Below are positions 1 to 5,579 of a stretch of DNA of 5,579 nt, piece after piece; position 1 is the first letter of the stretch; each line of letters begins with the position of its first letter. The notes under the pieces were generated by a model that was given only the letters and a program-made list of their open reading frames with translations, made no database searches and had not been told where the DNA came from. Made by a program: the position numbers and the translations under genes. Origin of the DNA: Gammaproteobacteria bacterium (lineage in GTDB: Bacteria; Pseudomonadota; Gammaproteobacteria; UBA6429; Thiohalophilaceae); the NCBI GenBank assembly GCA_013152045.1, contig JAADGZ010000199.1, positions 1 to 5,579 on the forward strand, written 5' to 3'.

Positions 1-47
1 ATGTCTATGACGTTATTGTCGAAAACGCCAAAGTCACGGTCGAATAA
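1..47 (+). CDS. C-terminal end of an unidentified protein (partial, 5' end outside window)
   Basis: Reading from base 3, 14 codons (VYDVIVENAKVTVE) are followed by TAA at 45-47. The alternation of hydrophobic and charged residues looks like a terminal beta strand and is more protein-like than the other open plus-strand frame (bases 1-57, a Lys/Ser-rich string). The family cannot be recognised from so little. The gene would be convergent with metH, and the large inverted repeat that follows with its T-tract would suit its 3' end. What is seen is only an open frame and a stop codon; that it is a real gene is inferred. Confidence 0.4.
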   Translation, partial: VYDVIVENAKVTVE

Positions 48-58
48 AGCCAAGTGAC

Positions 59-141
59 TTGATGGGTTTCACTTCGTTCTACCCATCCTACGAAAATTCA
101 AAAAAAGAGTAGGATGGGTAGAACAAAGTGAAACCCATCAA
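59..141. repeat. 33-bp imperfect inverted repeat, REP/MITE-like intergenic element
   Basis: The arms at 59-91 and 109-141 are reverse complements over 33 bp with a single mismatch (C at 75 against A at 125). They flank a 17-nt A-rich loop (92-108). The core reads GATGGGTTTCACTTCGTTC and then TACCCATCCTAC. From general knowledge, closely similar GTAGGATGGGT...AAACCCATC palindromes occur as dispersed intergenic repeats in many proteobacterial genomes, so this is probably one copy of a family rather than a unique structure. It lies between convergent genes, a usual site for such repeats. There is no transposase beside it. Mobility, and any link to a REP-associated transposase elsewhere, is inference. 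Confidence 0.85.
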
Positions 142-146
142 TTTTT
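59..146 (+). terminator. Possible rho-independent terminator formed by the inverted repeat
   Basis: On the plus strand the long hairpin is followed immediately by five T residues (142-146), giving the stem-plus-U-tract form of an intrinsic terminator for the gene ending at 47. The stem is much longer than a typical terminator and the loop is large. On the minus strand the same hairpin lies downstream of the metH stop but is followed by GTCACTTGG with no U-tract, so it is not a convincing terminator for metH, although it could block 3' exonucleases. Confidence 0.4.
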
Positions 147-166
147 ACCAATAACTTATAACTACC

Positions 167-3100
167 TTAATCCGGCTCATAACCCAGATTGGGCGCTAGC
201 CAGCGTTCCACTTCTGCAACGCTCATGTCTTTACGCCGGGAATAGTCGGCTACCTGGTCGCGGTTGATCTTGCCGACTGCGAAATAGCGTGATTCTGGAT
301 GACTGAAATACCAGCCGCTGACCGAGGCTGCCGGCCACATGGCGTAACTTTCCGTTAACTCAATACCGGCGTTATTCTGCGCATCCAGCAATTGCCAGAG
401 CAGGGATTTTTCGGTGTGATCAGGACAGGCCGGGTAACCCGGCGCCGGGCGGATGGCGGTGTAATCTTCCTTAATTAACTTCTGATTATTAAAACCTTCG
501 GCCAGCCCGCCGGACGGCGTCCAGCTTCCCATCTCGAGATCCCAGTTCACATGACGCATGCGATCATGCATGTGTTCGGCAAAGGCTTCCGCCAGCCGAT
601 CTGCCAGTGCCTTGAGCATGATCGACTGGTAATCATCATGATCCGCCTCGAAACGTTTGACGTGCTCATCGATCCCCAGTCCCGCGGTGACCACAAACGC
701 CCCCACATAATCCTTTTTCCCTGAATCTTTCGGCGCGACAAAATCGGCCAGACAGTAGTTCGGCTTGCCCGGCGGCTTTTCCGTCTGCTGACGCAGGTGG
801 TGCAGGGTCAGACGTACCTTTTCGCGGCTGTCATCGGTGTAGATTTCGATATCCTCGTTGACGCTGTTGGCGGGGAATAAACCCACCACCGCACGCGCCC
901 TGAGCCAACGCTCATCGATAATACGTGCGAGCATGGCCTCGGCATCGGCCAGCAGTTTTTTCGCCTCAACACCCTTTTCCGGATCATCGAGGATCTTTGG
1001 ATAACTACCTTTCATTTCCCAGGTATGGAAGAACGGCGTCCAGTCGATATAGGGCGCGAGGAAGGCCAGCGGCATATCATCGAAAATCTGGATCCCGGGG
1101 ATTTTTGGTCGCGGCGGTGTGTACTTCGACCAATCGATATCGATGCGATTGTTGCGCGCTTGTTCCAGACTCAACCAGTGCGTCTTTGCCCGACGACCGG
1201 CATGATTGGCACGTACTGTCTCGTATTCCTCACGCAGATTTTTCACAAAATCCTGTTTGAAATCTTCGCTGATCAGATTCTGCGCCACACCCACCGCGCG
1301 CGAGGCATCCTTCACCCAGACCGTGGCTTCGTGGTAGTGCTGCTCAATTTTCACCGCTGTATGTGCTTTCGAGGTGGTTGCACCGCCGATCATCAGCGGG
1401 ATATCAAACCCCAGGCGTTCCATTTCCTTTGCCACATGCACCATTTCATCCAACGATGGTGTAATCAGCCCGCTCAGACCGATGATATCCACCTTCTGCT
1501 CTTTGGCGGCTTCCATAATTTTATTGGCCGCCACCATCACACCCATGTCGATGACTTCAAAGTTGTTGCATTGCAGCACCACGCCGACGATATTCTTACC
1601 GATGTCATGCACATCGCCCTTGACCGTGGCCATGAGGATCTTGCCATTGCTCTGGCTGCCACCACCGTCTTTTTCTTCTTCAATAAAGGGCAGTAGCCAG
1701 GCCACGGCTTTCTTCATCACCCGCGCCGACTTAACTACTTGGGGCAGGAACATTTTCCCGTCACCAAACAAATCACCCACGGTATTCATACCATCCATCA
1801 ACGGGCCTTCGATCACCTCAATCGGTCGGTCGAATTGTAATCGCGCATCTTCGGTATCTTCATTAATAAAACTGTCGATACCTTTAACCAGCGCATGTTC
1901 GATACGCTTTGCCACCGGCAGGCTGCGCCATTCCAGATCCTCGACTTTTTTACTGCCGCTGCCATCGCCGCGATATTGATCAGCAATCTCCAGCAGGCGC
2001 TCGGTGGCGTCATCACGCCGGTTGAGCACCACATCTTCTACCCGCTCACGCAACTCTTCCGGCAGATCATCGTAAACAGCAAGCTGTCCGGCATTGACGA
2101 TCCCCATGTCCATGCCCGCCTGAATCGCGTGATACAGGAACACCGCATGGATGGCTTCGCGCACCGGGTTGTTGCCGCGAAAGGAAAAGGAAACATTGGA
2201 CACCCCACCACTGATTAGGGCATGGGGCAGGGTCTGTTTAATCGTGCGCGTGGCTTCGATAAAATCTACGCCGTAATTATTGTGTTCCTCGATACCCGTG
2301 GCCACGGCGAAGATGTTGGGATCGAAAATAATGTCTTCGGGCGGGAAATCCAGTTTCTCGCGTAATAGATTATAGGCGCGGGTGCAAATATCGACCTTGC
2401 GCTCGCGGGTATCCGCCTGGCCTTCTTCACCGAAGGCCATGAGGATGATCGCCGCGCCATACTGGCGGCACAGACGCGCCTGGTTGAGAAAGTTTTCCTC
2501 GCCTTCCTTGAGCGAAATGGAGTTAACGATACCCTTGCCCTGAATACACTTGAGTCCGGACTCGATGATGAACCACTTTGAGGAATCGATCATGATCGGC
2601 ACCCGGGAGATATCCGGCTCCGAAGCGATCAGGTTGAGGAAGGTCACCATGGCCTTCTCGCCGTCGAGCATGCCTTCATCCATATTGATGTCGACGATCT
2701 GGGCGCCGTTTTCCACCTGTTCCCGAGCCACGCTCAGGGCTTCGTCATAGTCCTCTTCGAGAATCAATCGCTTGAAACGTGCCGAGCCGGTGACATTGGT
2801 GCGCTCGCCAACGTTGACGAAGAGTGAGTCCTCACCTATGTTGCAGGGTTCCAGGCCGCTGAGGCGAGTTTTTACCTCGATTTCTGGGATTTGCCGCGGC
2901 GGGTATTTGCTTACCGCATCATGGATGGCTCGAATATGCGCCGGGGTAGTGCCGCAGCAGCCGCCGATGATATTCAGGAAGCCCTTGCTTGCCCATTCTT
3001 CAATCTCAGCGGCCATCTGCGCAGGCGTCTCATCATACTCACCAAATTCATTGGGCAAACCGGCGTTGGGATGGGTGTTGATGTGACAATTAGCCAGCCC

Positions 3101-3868
3101 GGCCAGTTCTTCGACATATTGACGCAGTTCTTTCGCACCCAGGGCGCAGTTGAAACCGAAGCTGATGGGGTTCACATGGCGCAGTGAATTCCAGAAGGCC
3201 TCAGCCGTCTGTCCAGACAGGGTGCGCCCGGAAGCATCGGTAATGGTACCGGAGATCATTACCGGCAGTCTTAGATCGTGTTCGGCAAAATAGGTTTCAA
3301 TAGCAAACAATGCAGCCTTGGCATTTAAGGTATCAAAAATGGTCTCCACCAGCAGGATGTCGCTGCCACCTTCCACCAAGCCGTGAATAGCCTCAAGATA
3401 AGATTCTTTCAGCGTATCAAAGTCGATATTGCGAAAGCCGGGATTATTCACATCCGGGGAAATACTGGCGGTGCGGTTGGTCGGACCAATTACACCGGCG
3501 ACAAAGCGCGGCTTATCTTCACTGGCAAACGCATCGCAGGCGACGCGCGCCAGACGCGCCGATTCGTAGTTCAGCTCGTAGGCCAGGGATTCCATATGGT
3601 AATCCGCCATCGAGACCGAATTGGCGTTGAAGGTGTTGGTCTCAACGATATCGGCCCCGGCTTCGAGATAGGCCCGATGGATATCACCGATAATCTGTGC
3701 CTGGGTCAGGGACAGCAGGTCGTTATTACCCTTGAGATCGCTGTCCCAATCGGCAAAACGTTCACCGCGGTAATCCATCTCTTCCAACCCATAGCTCTGG
3801 ATCATGGTGCCCATCGCGCCATCGAGAACCAGAATCCTTTCTTTGAGTGCCTGTTCGAGTGTTTTCAT
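167..3868 (-). CDS. metH: Cobalamin-dependent methionine synthase (5-methyltetrahydrofolate--homocysteine methyltransferase)
   Basis: This cytoplasmic enzyme transfers the methyl group of 5-methyltetrahydrofolate to homocysteine through methylcobalamin, making methionine and tetrahydrofolate. The 1233 residues compare with about 1227 in E. coli. Domains in order: homocysteine-binding (about 1-325), with DGAMGT near 16 and zinc ligands Cys241, Cys304 and Cys305 ([13 protein letters not shown]); pterin-binding (about 345-630), with [12 protein letters not shown] near 351; cobalamin cap (about 645-735); B12 domain (about 740-895), with DVHDIG giving the cobalt ligand His754 and its partners Asp752 and Ser805; and the AdoMet reactivation domain (about 900-1233), with [10 protein letters not shown] at 1140 and AMWP near the end. 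All key residues are present, so the enzyme should be active with B12 and a flavodoxin-type reductant. I chose ATG at 3868; the adjacent in-frame GTG at 3871 would add one residue. No good Shine-Dalgarno sequence precedes either. Residues 1109-1128 differ from the usual WGYA segment (see findings). Confidence 0.98.
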   Translation of the reverse strand: MKTLEQALKERILVLDGAMGTMIQSYGLEEMDYRGERFADWDSDLKGNNDLLSLTQAQIIGDIHRAYLEAGADIVETNTFNANSVSMADYHMESLAYELNYESARLARVACDAFASEDKPRFVAGVIGPTNRTASISPDVNNPGFRNIDFDTLKESYLEAIHGLVEGGSDILLVETIFDTLNAKAALFAIETYFAEHDLRLPVMISGTITDASGRTLSGQTAEAFWNSLRHVNPISFGFNCALGAKELRQYVEELAGLANCHINTHPNAGLPNEFGEYDETPAQMAAEIEEWASKGFLNIIGGCCGTTPAHIRAIHDAVSKYPPRQIPEIEVKTRLSGLEPCNIGEDSLFVNVGERTNVTGSARFKRLILEEDYDEALSVAREQVENGAQIVDINMDEGMLDGEKAMVTFLNLIASEPDISRVPIMIDSSKWFIIESGLKCIQGKGIVNSISLKEGEENFLNQARLCRQYGAAIILMAFGEEGQADTRERKVDICTRAYNLLREKLDFPPEDIIFDPNIFAVATGIEEHNNYGVDFIEATRTIKQTLPHALISGGVSNVSFSFRGNNPVREAIHAVFLYHAIQAGMDMGIVNAGQLAVYDDLPEELRERVEDVVLNRRDDATERLLEIADQYRGDGSGSKKVEDLEWRSLPVAKRIEHALVKGIDSFINEDTEDARLQFDRPIEVIEGPLMDGMNTVGDLFGDGKMFLPQVVKSARVMKKAVAWLLPFIEEEKDGGGSQSNGKILMATVKGDVHDIGKNIVGVVLQCNNFEVIDMGVMVAANKIMEAAKEQKVDIIGLSGLITPSLDEMVHVAKEMERLGFDIPLMIGGATTSKAHTAVKIEQHYHEATVWVKDASRAVGVAQNLISEDFKQDFVKNLREEYETVRANHAGRRAKTHWLSLEQARNNRIDIDWSKYTPPRPKIPGIQIFDDMPLAFLAPYIDWTPFFHTWEMKGSYPKILDDPEKGVEAKKLLADAEAMLARIIDERWLRARAVVGLFPANSVNEDIEIYTDDSREKVRLTLHHLRQQTEKPPGKPNYCLADFVAPKDSGKKDYVGAFVVTAGLGIDEHVKRFEADHDDYQSIMLKALADRLAEAFAEHMHDRMRHVNWDLEMGSWTPSGGLAEGFNNQKLIKEDYTAIRPAPGYPACPDHTEKSLLWQLLDAQNNAGIELTESYAMWPAASVSGWYFSHPESRYFAVGKINRDQVADYSRRKDMSVAEVERWLAPNLGYEPD

Positions 3869-3885
3869 CACGCCGCCGTCATCGT

Positions 3886-3897
3886 AAAATATCGAAT
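3886..3897 (-). promoter_or_regulatory. ATTCGATATTTT element at the metH promoter
   Basis: Read on the minus strand this 12-mer is identical to plus-strand bases 4005-4016 and differs by one base from 4024-4035. It sits 18-29 nt upstream of the metH ATG and overlaps the candidate -10 and start site, where a bound repressor would block transcription. The protein that would bind is unknown; a methionine-cycle regulator is one possibility, but the sequence does not match the MetJ box as I know it. Confidence 0.35.
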
Positions 3898-3904
3898 TTT
3901 AGCA
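3896..3904 (-). promoter_or_regulatory. Candidate extended -10 promoter for metH
   Basis: On the minus strand the sequence TGCTAAAAT matches the extended -10 pattern TGnTATAAT with one change. No TTGACA-like -35 is found at 16-17 bp, as is common for extended -10 promoters. Transcription would start near 3889, leaving a leader of only about 20 nt before the ATG at 3868. The predicted start lies inside the ATTCGATATTTT element at 3886-3897. Assigned by eye; not proven. Confidence 0.35.
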
Positions 3905-3980
3905 TGCCGTACCTGGATCGGGTATTTTCCTGCCGAAGGCGCAGCCAGACTACTCAAGTTTTTATTTTTCCTTCCGATAC

Positions 3981-4016
3981 CGATTAAACCGATTATATCG
4001 ATTTATTCGATATTTT
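3981..4016. repeat. Degenerate 9-bp tandem array (four CGAT units)
   Basis: Four consecutive 9-mers each begin with CGAT and continue AT-rich: CGATTAAAC, CGATTATAT, CGATTTATT, CGATATTTT. A further CGAT begins at 3975, just before the array, and another unit, CGATATCTT, begins at 4027 after a 10-bp interval. The units are too diverged to be a recent slippage product. The array lies upstream of the plus-strand regulator and more than 100 bp from metH. Clustered protein-binding sites are a reasonable inference. Confidence 0.6.
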
Positions 4017-4038
4017 GTAGCTTATTCGATATCTTGTA
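4003..4038 (+). repeat. 17-bp direct repeat with 19-bp spacing
   Basis: TTATTCGATATTTTGTA at 4003-4019 recurs at 4022-4038 with one change (T to C at 4033). The two copies are 19 bp apart start to start, a little under two helical turns, so proteins bound to both would sit on roughly the same face of the DNA. The repeat overlaps the candidate -35 to -10 interval of the plus-strand operon, which suits an operator pair. Confidence 0.6.
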
Positions 4039-4042
4039 TTAA
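4015..4042 (+). promoter_or_regulatory. Candidate promoter for the regulator-peroxidase operon
   Basis: TTGTAG at 4015-4020 and TATTAA at 4037-4042 are separated by 16 bp, a weak sigma-70-like pair that would start transcription near 4049, about 50 nt before the ATG at 4101. An alternative uses TTGTAT at 4034-4039 and TAGAAT at 4060-4065, but its 20-bp spacer is poor. In an AT-rich region such matches arise easily. Confidence 0.3.
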
Positions 4043-4048
4043 AATATC
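4028..4048. promoter_or_regulatory. Small palindrome GATATCTT-N5-AAAATATC
   Basis: The arms 4028-4035 and 4041-4048 are inverted repeats over 8 bp with one mismatch, separated by GTATT. The left arm is part of the second 17-bp direct repeat. The palindrome overlaps the candidate -10 of the plus-strand operon. Too weak to be a terminator; a dimer operator is the more natural reading, as an inference. Confidence 0.4.
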
Positions 4049-4100
4049 AGGTACGGATTTAGAATAATTCCGGATTAATAAAAAAATGGGCTAACCCGGC

Positions 4101-4697
4101 ATGACCAGGAAAATATATCTGACGCCGAACGAAGCAGCCAGGCTGCTCAGGGTATCACCGGCTACGCTGCACCAATGGGCCCAAAATGGCTGGCTCAAGT
4201 CCCATAACACCTCGGCTGGCCAATACCGTTTTTTGTACCATGATCTGGAATATTTTGCCCACGAACGGGGGCTGACTCTAACGCACGATGATGACAACCG
4301 CACTCGCATTCTGATTGTCGATGACGATTTGCAACTTTCCGGTTATCTGCGTGAACTGTTGTCCGGTCTGGGCCACAATATTGAAGTTGAAACCGCCAAT
4401 GACGGTTTTGATGCCAGCGGGAAAATTCAAACCTGGCAACCGCATATCCTGTTGCTGGATCTGATGATGCCTGGCCTCAATGGCTTCGATGTTTGCCACC
4501 ACCTAAAAAGCGATCCCGCTACCCGAGCTACTCGAATCATTACCATGACCGGCTATCACACGCCGGAAAATGTCGAACGTATTCTCAACGCCGGCGCTGA
4601 AGCCTGCATGGCCAAACCCCTGGACACCGATACGTTGCTGATATTGCTCGGCCTTAGCGAAGAAGCAAGCGCAACCGAACCGAGACTCTCAAAATGA
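4101..4697 (+). CDS. Response regulator with N-terminal MerR/excisionase-like HTH and C-terminal receiver domain
   Basis: The 198-residue cytoplasmic protein starts with a MerR/excisionase-type helix-turn-helix (about 6-54: LTPNEAARLLRVSPATLHQW, then a wing with AGQYRF and a DLEYF helix). A short Asp-rich linker (THDDDNRTR) leads to a full CheY-like receiver (about 69-185). Receiver residues are intact: acidic pair Asp75/Asp76, phospho-acceptor Asp120 in LLLDLMMPG, Thr150 and Lys172 in AKP, with spacings equal to those in CheY. It should therefore be phosphorylated by a histidine kinase, none of which is encoded here. The order is the reverse of OmpR/NarL regulators. The start is secure: an in-frame TAA at 4092-4094 lies two codons before the ATG. 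The ribosome site is weak, the only G-rich stretch (4088-4090) being able to pair with 4095-4097. The stop overlaps the next gene by ATGA, so it probably regulates, and is co-translated with, the peroxidase. Target genes are unknown. Confidence 0.93.
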   Translation: MTRKIYLTPNEAARLLRVSPATLHQWAQNGWLKSHNTSAGQYRFLYHDLEYFAHERGLTLTHDDDNRTRILIVDDDLQLSGYLRELLSGLGHNIEVETANDGFDASGKIQTWQPHILLLDLMMPGLNGFDVCHHLKSDPATRATRIITMTGYHTPENVERILNAGAEACMAKPLDTDTLLILLGLSEEASATEPRLSK

Positions 4698-5579
4698 GGC
4701 ACTCCCTGCGGCGCTCCAAAAAAAAGCCATCAATTTCTCAGGCTAGCCAAGCCTCACACCGTAACCTGAAAAATAACTGGCAGGGCCTGTGCTGTATATT
4801 GCTAGTCAGCCTTCCAGGCATAAATCTCGCTAAGCATGATCACTTCACCAGCATAGCGGTAACACCCGCATATCCGACAAAAGAGCCGATCCTGCCCCTG
4901 CCCGCCGTTGGCCGACTTGATCCCATCAAAATAGTCCTGGGGGAAAAGCTGTTCTTTGATGTGCGTTTGTCCGCCAGCAAAAAACTCAGTTGCGCAAGCT
5001 GTCATGATCTCAGCAGCAATGGCGCCGATTATCAGGTCCGCTCACGCGGACATGACAACGCTCCTCTGGCAGTCAACACCCCAAGTATATTCAACGCCGC
5101 CCTCAATCCCTGGCAATTCTGGGATGGCCGCGCCTTTTCGCTGGAAGAACAAATTAATCAGGTCATTAAAAATCCACGCGAGATGGCCAACAGCTGGCCA
5201 ATCATTATTCGCCGTCTTAAAGAGGATCCGACTTACCAGCGTGAATTTAGCAAACTCTACGTTGATGGCATCAGCGCCAAGAATATACGCAATGCCATTA
5301 CCACCTTTGAAAAGACCCTGCTCACCCCCGATTCCCGCTTTGATCGCTGGCTGCAAGGCGATGATCAGGCACTGAATGCGGAAGAGAAAAAAGGTTACCG
5401 GTTATTCAAAGACTATGGCTGTGCCGCCTGCCATCAGGGCGTTAATATCGGCGGCAACCTGTTCCAGAAAGTAGGTATTTTCGCTAACTACTTCCAACAC
5501 CGAGATGAAATCCAGCTGGCCGATTACGGCCGTTTTAATGTCACCGGACGGGAGCAGGATAAATACGTATTCCGCGTTC
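4694..5579 (+). CDS. Di-haem cytochrome c peroxidase, CcpA/BCCP type (partial, 3' end outside window)
   Basis: The first 295 codons of a periplasmic enzyme that reduces hydrogen peroxide to water with electrons from small c-type cytochromes. Haem-binding motifs are CASCH (Cys100, Cys103, His104) and CAACH (Cys243, Cys246, His247), 143 residues apart. With numbering recalled for the Pseudomonas aeruginosa enzyme, a constant offset of 49 places its Trp94, His71, Gln104 and Glu114 on Trp143 (FWDGRA), His120, Gln153 and Glu163 (NPREM), all present. This favours a true peroxidase over MauG. The distal Met ligand of the electron-transferring haem would fall beyond the window. NTPSIFNA and VTGRE are further family motifs. 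The N-terminus is a long basic stretch (1-28) followed by a short hydrophobic core (about 31-42: GLCCILLVSLPG), read as a signal peptide with an extended n-region. ATG at 4694 overlaps the regulator stop (ATGA), with no strong ribosome site, which suggests translational coupling. Confidence 0.93.
   Translation, partial: MRHSLRRSKKKPSISQASQASHRNLKNNWQGLCCILLVSLPGINLAKHDHFTSIAVTPAYPTKEPILPLPAVGRLDPIKIVLGEKLFFDVRLSASKKLSCASCHDLSSNGADYQVRSRGHDNAPLAVNTPSIFNAALNPWQFWDGRAFSLEEQINQVIKNPREMANSWPIIIRRLKEDPTYQREFSKLYVDGISAKNIRNAITTFEKTLLTPDSRFDRWLQGDDQALNAEEKKGYRLFKDYGCAACHQGVNIGGNLFQKVGIFANYFQHRDEIQLADYGRFNVTGREQDKYVFRV

Noticed and set aside
1..57. Alternative plus-strand reading starting with ATG at base 1 (18 codons)
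   Set aside because: The composition is Lys/Ser-rich without structure, and the frame beginning at base 3 looks more like a true protein end; an ATG at the very window edge is coincidental.
925..2218. Several plus-strand open frames of 100-220 codons opposite metH
   Set aside because: They are antisense to a complete, well-conserved metH and encode no recognisable domain; they reflect the base composition of its codons.
3868..3882. Four-codon minus-strand mini-ORF (MTAA) whose TGA overlaps the metH ATG, and a two-codon ORF (MG) at 4086-4094 before the regulator
   Set aside because: Both are too short and lack ribosome sites; such tiny frames are expected by chance, so leader-peptide attenuation is not supported.
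3925..3955. Possible hairpin around CTGCCGAAGGCGCAG in the metH upstream region
   Set aside because: Only a few pairs form without bulges and no U-tract follows on either strand; not a credible attenuator or terminator.
3383..4042. Plus-strand open frame of 219 codons running from inside metH into the intergenic region
   Set aside because: Most of it is antisense to conserved metH codons, and its C-terminal end is low-complexity Ile/Phe-rich translation of the AT-rich repeats. No family resemblance seen.
4802..5005. Minus-strand open frame with Cys-rich CRICGC sequence
   Set aside because: It is the complement of the peroxidase coding sequence around the first haem motif; the Cys residues are incidental.
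4956..5375. Plus-strand 139-codon open frame
   Set aside because: It is a different frame within the di-haem peroxidase, whose own frame is open from 4694 to the window end with both haem motifs and the catalytic residues.

Overview
The window looks like ordinary chromosome from a gammaproteobacterium of moderate GC content. The main clue is a full-length methionine synthase that follows the Escherichia coli MetH domain order and motifs almost throughout, including the C-terminal WLAPNLGY tail. The di-haem peroxidase and the two-domain response regulator are also typical of respiring Proteobacteria. The species cannot be named from the sequence.

Layout, left to right. Positions 1-47 hold what is probably the last 14 codons of a plus-strand gene that begins outside the window. 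Positions 59-141 are a near-perfect 33-bp inverted repeat with a 17-nt loop, lying between two convergent genes and followed on the plus strand by a T-tract. Positions 167-3868 (minus strand) are metH, the cobalamin-dependent methionine synthase. Positions 3869-4100 are an AT-rich divergent intergenic region with an unusual concentration of short repeats: a degenerate 9-bp CGAT array, a 17-bp direct repeat, and four copies of GATAT(T/C)TT on both strands. One of these copies overlaps the predicted metH start site. Positions 4101-4697 (plus strand) encode a 198-residue regulator with a MerR/excisionase-like helix-turn-helix at the N-terminus and a complete receiver domain at the C-terminus. Positions 4694-5579 (plus strand) are the start of an exported di-haem cytochrome c peroxidase. 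It overlaps the regulator stop codon by ATGA and runs off the window end.

How the genes relate. metH is a housekeeping gene of one-carbon and methionine metabolism. The divergent pair looks like a small operon in which a phosphorylatable DNA-binding protein is translationally coupled to a periplasmic hydrogen-peroxide reductase. The two transcription units share one repeat-rich control region, so a common regulator is possible but unproven. The regulator-peroxidase pair and the repeat cluster in front of it are the least routine parts of the window. Nothing here demonstrates a wholly new system: no mobile-element transposase, CRISPR array, tRNA or rRNA was seen.
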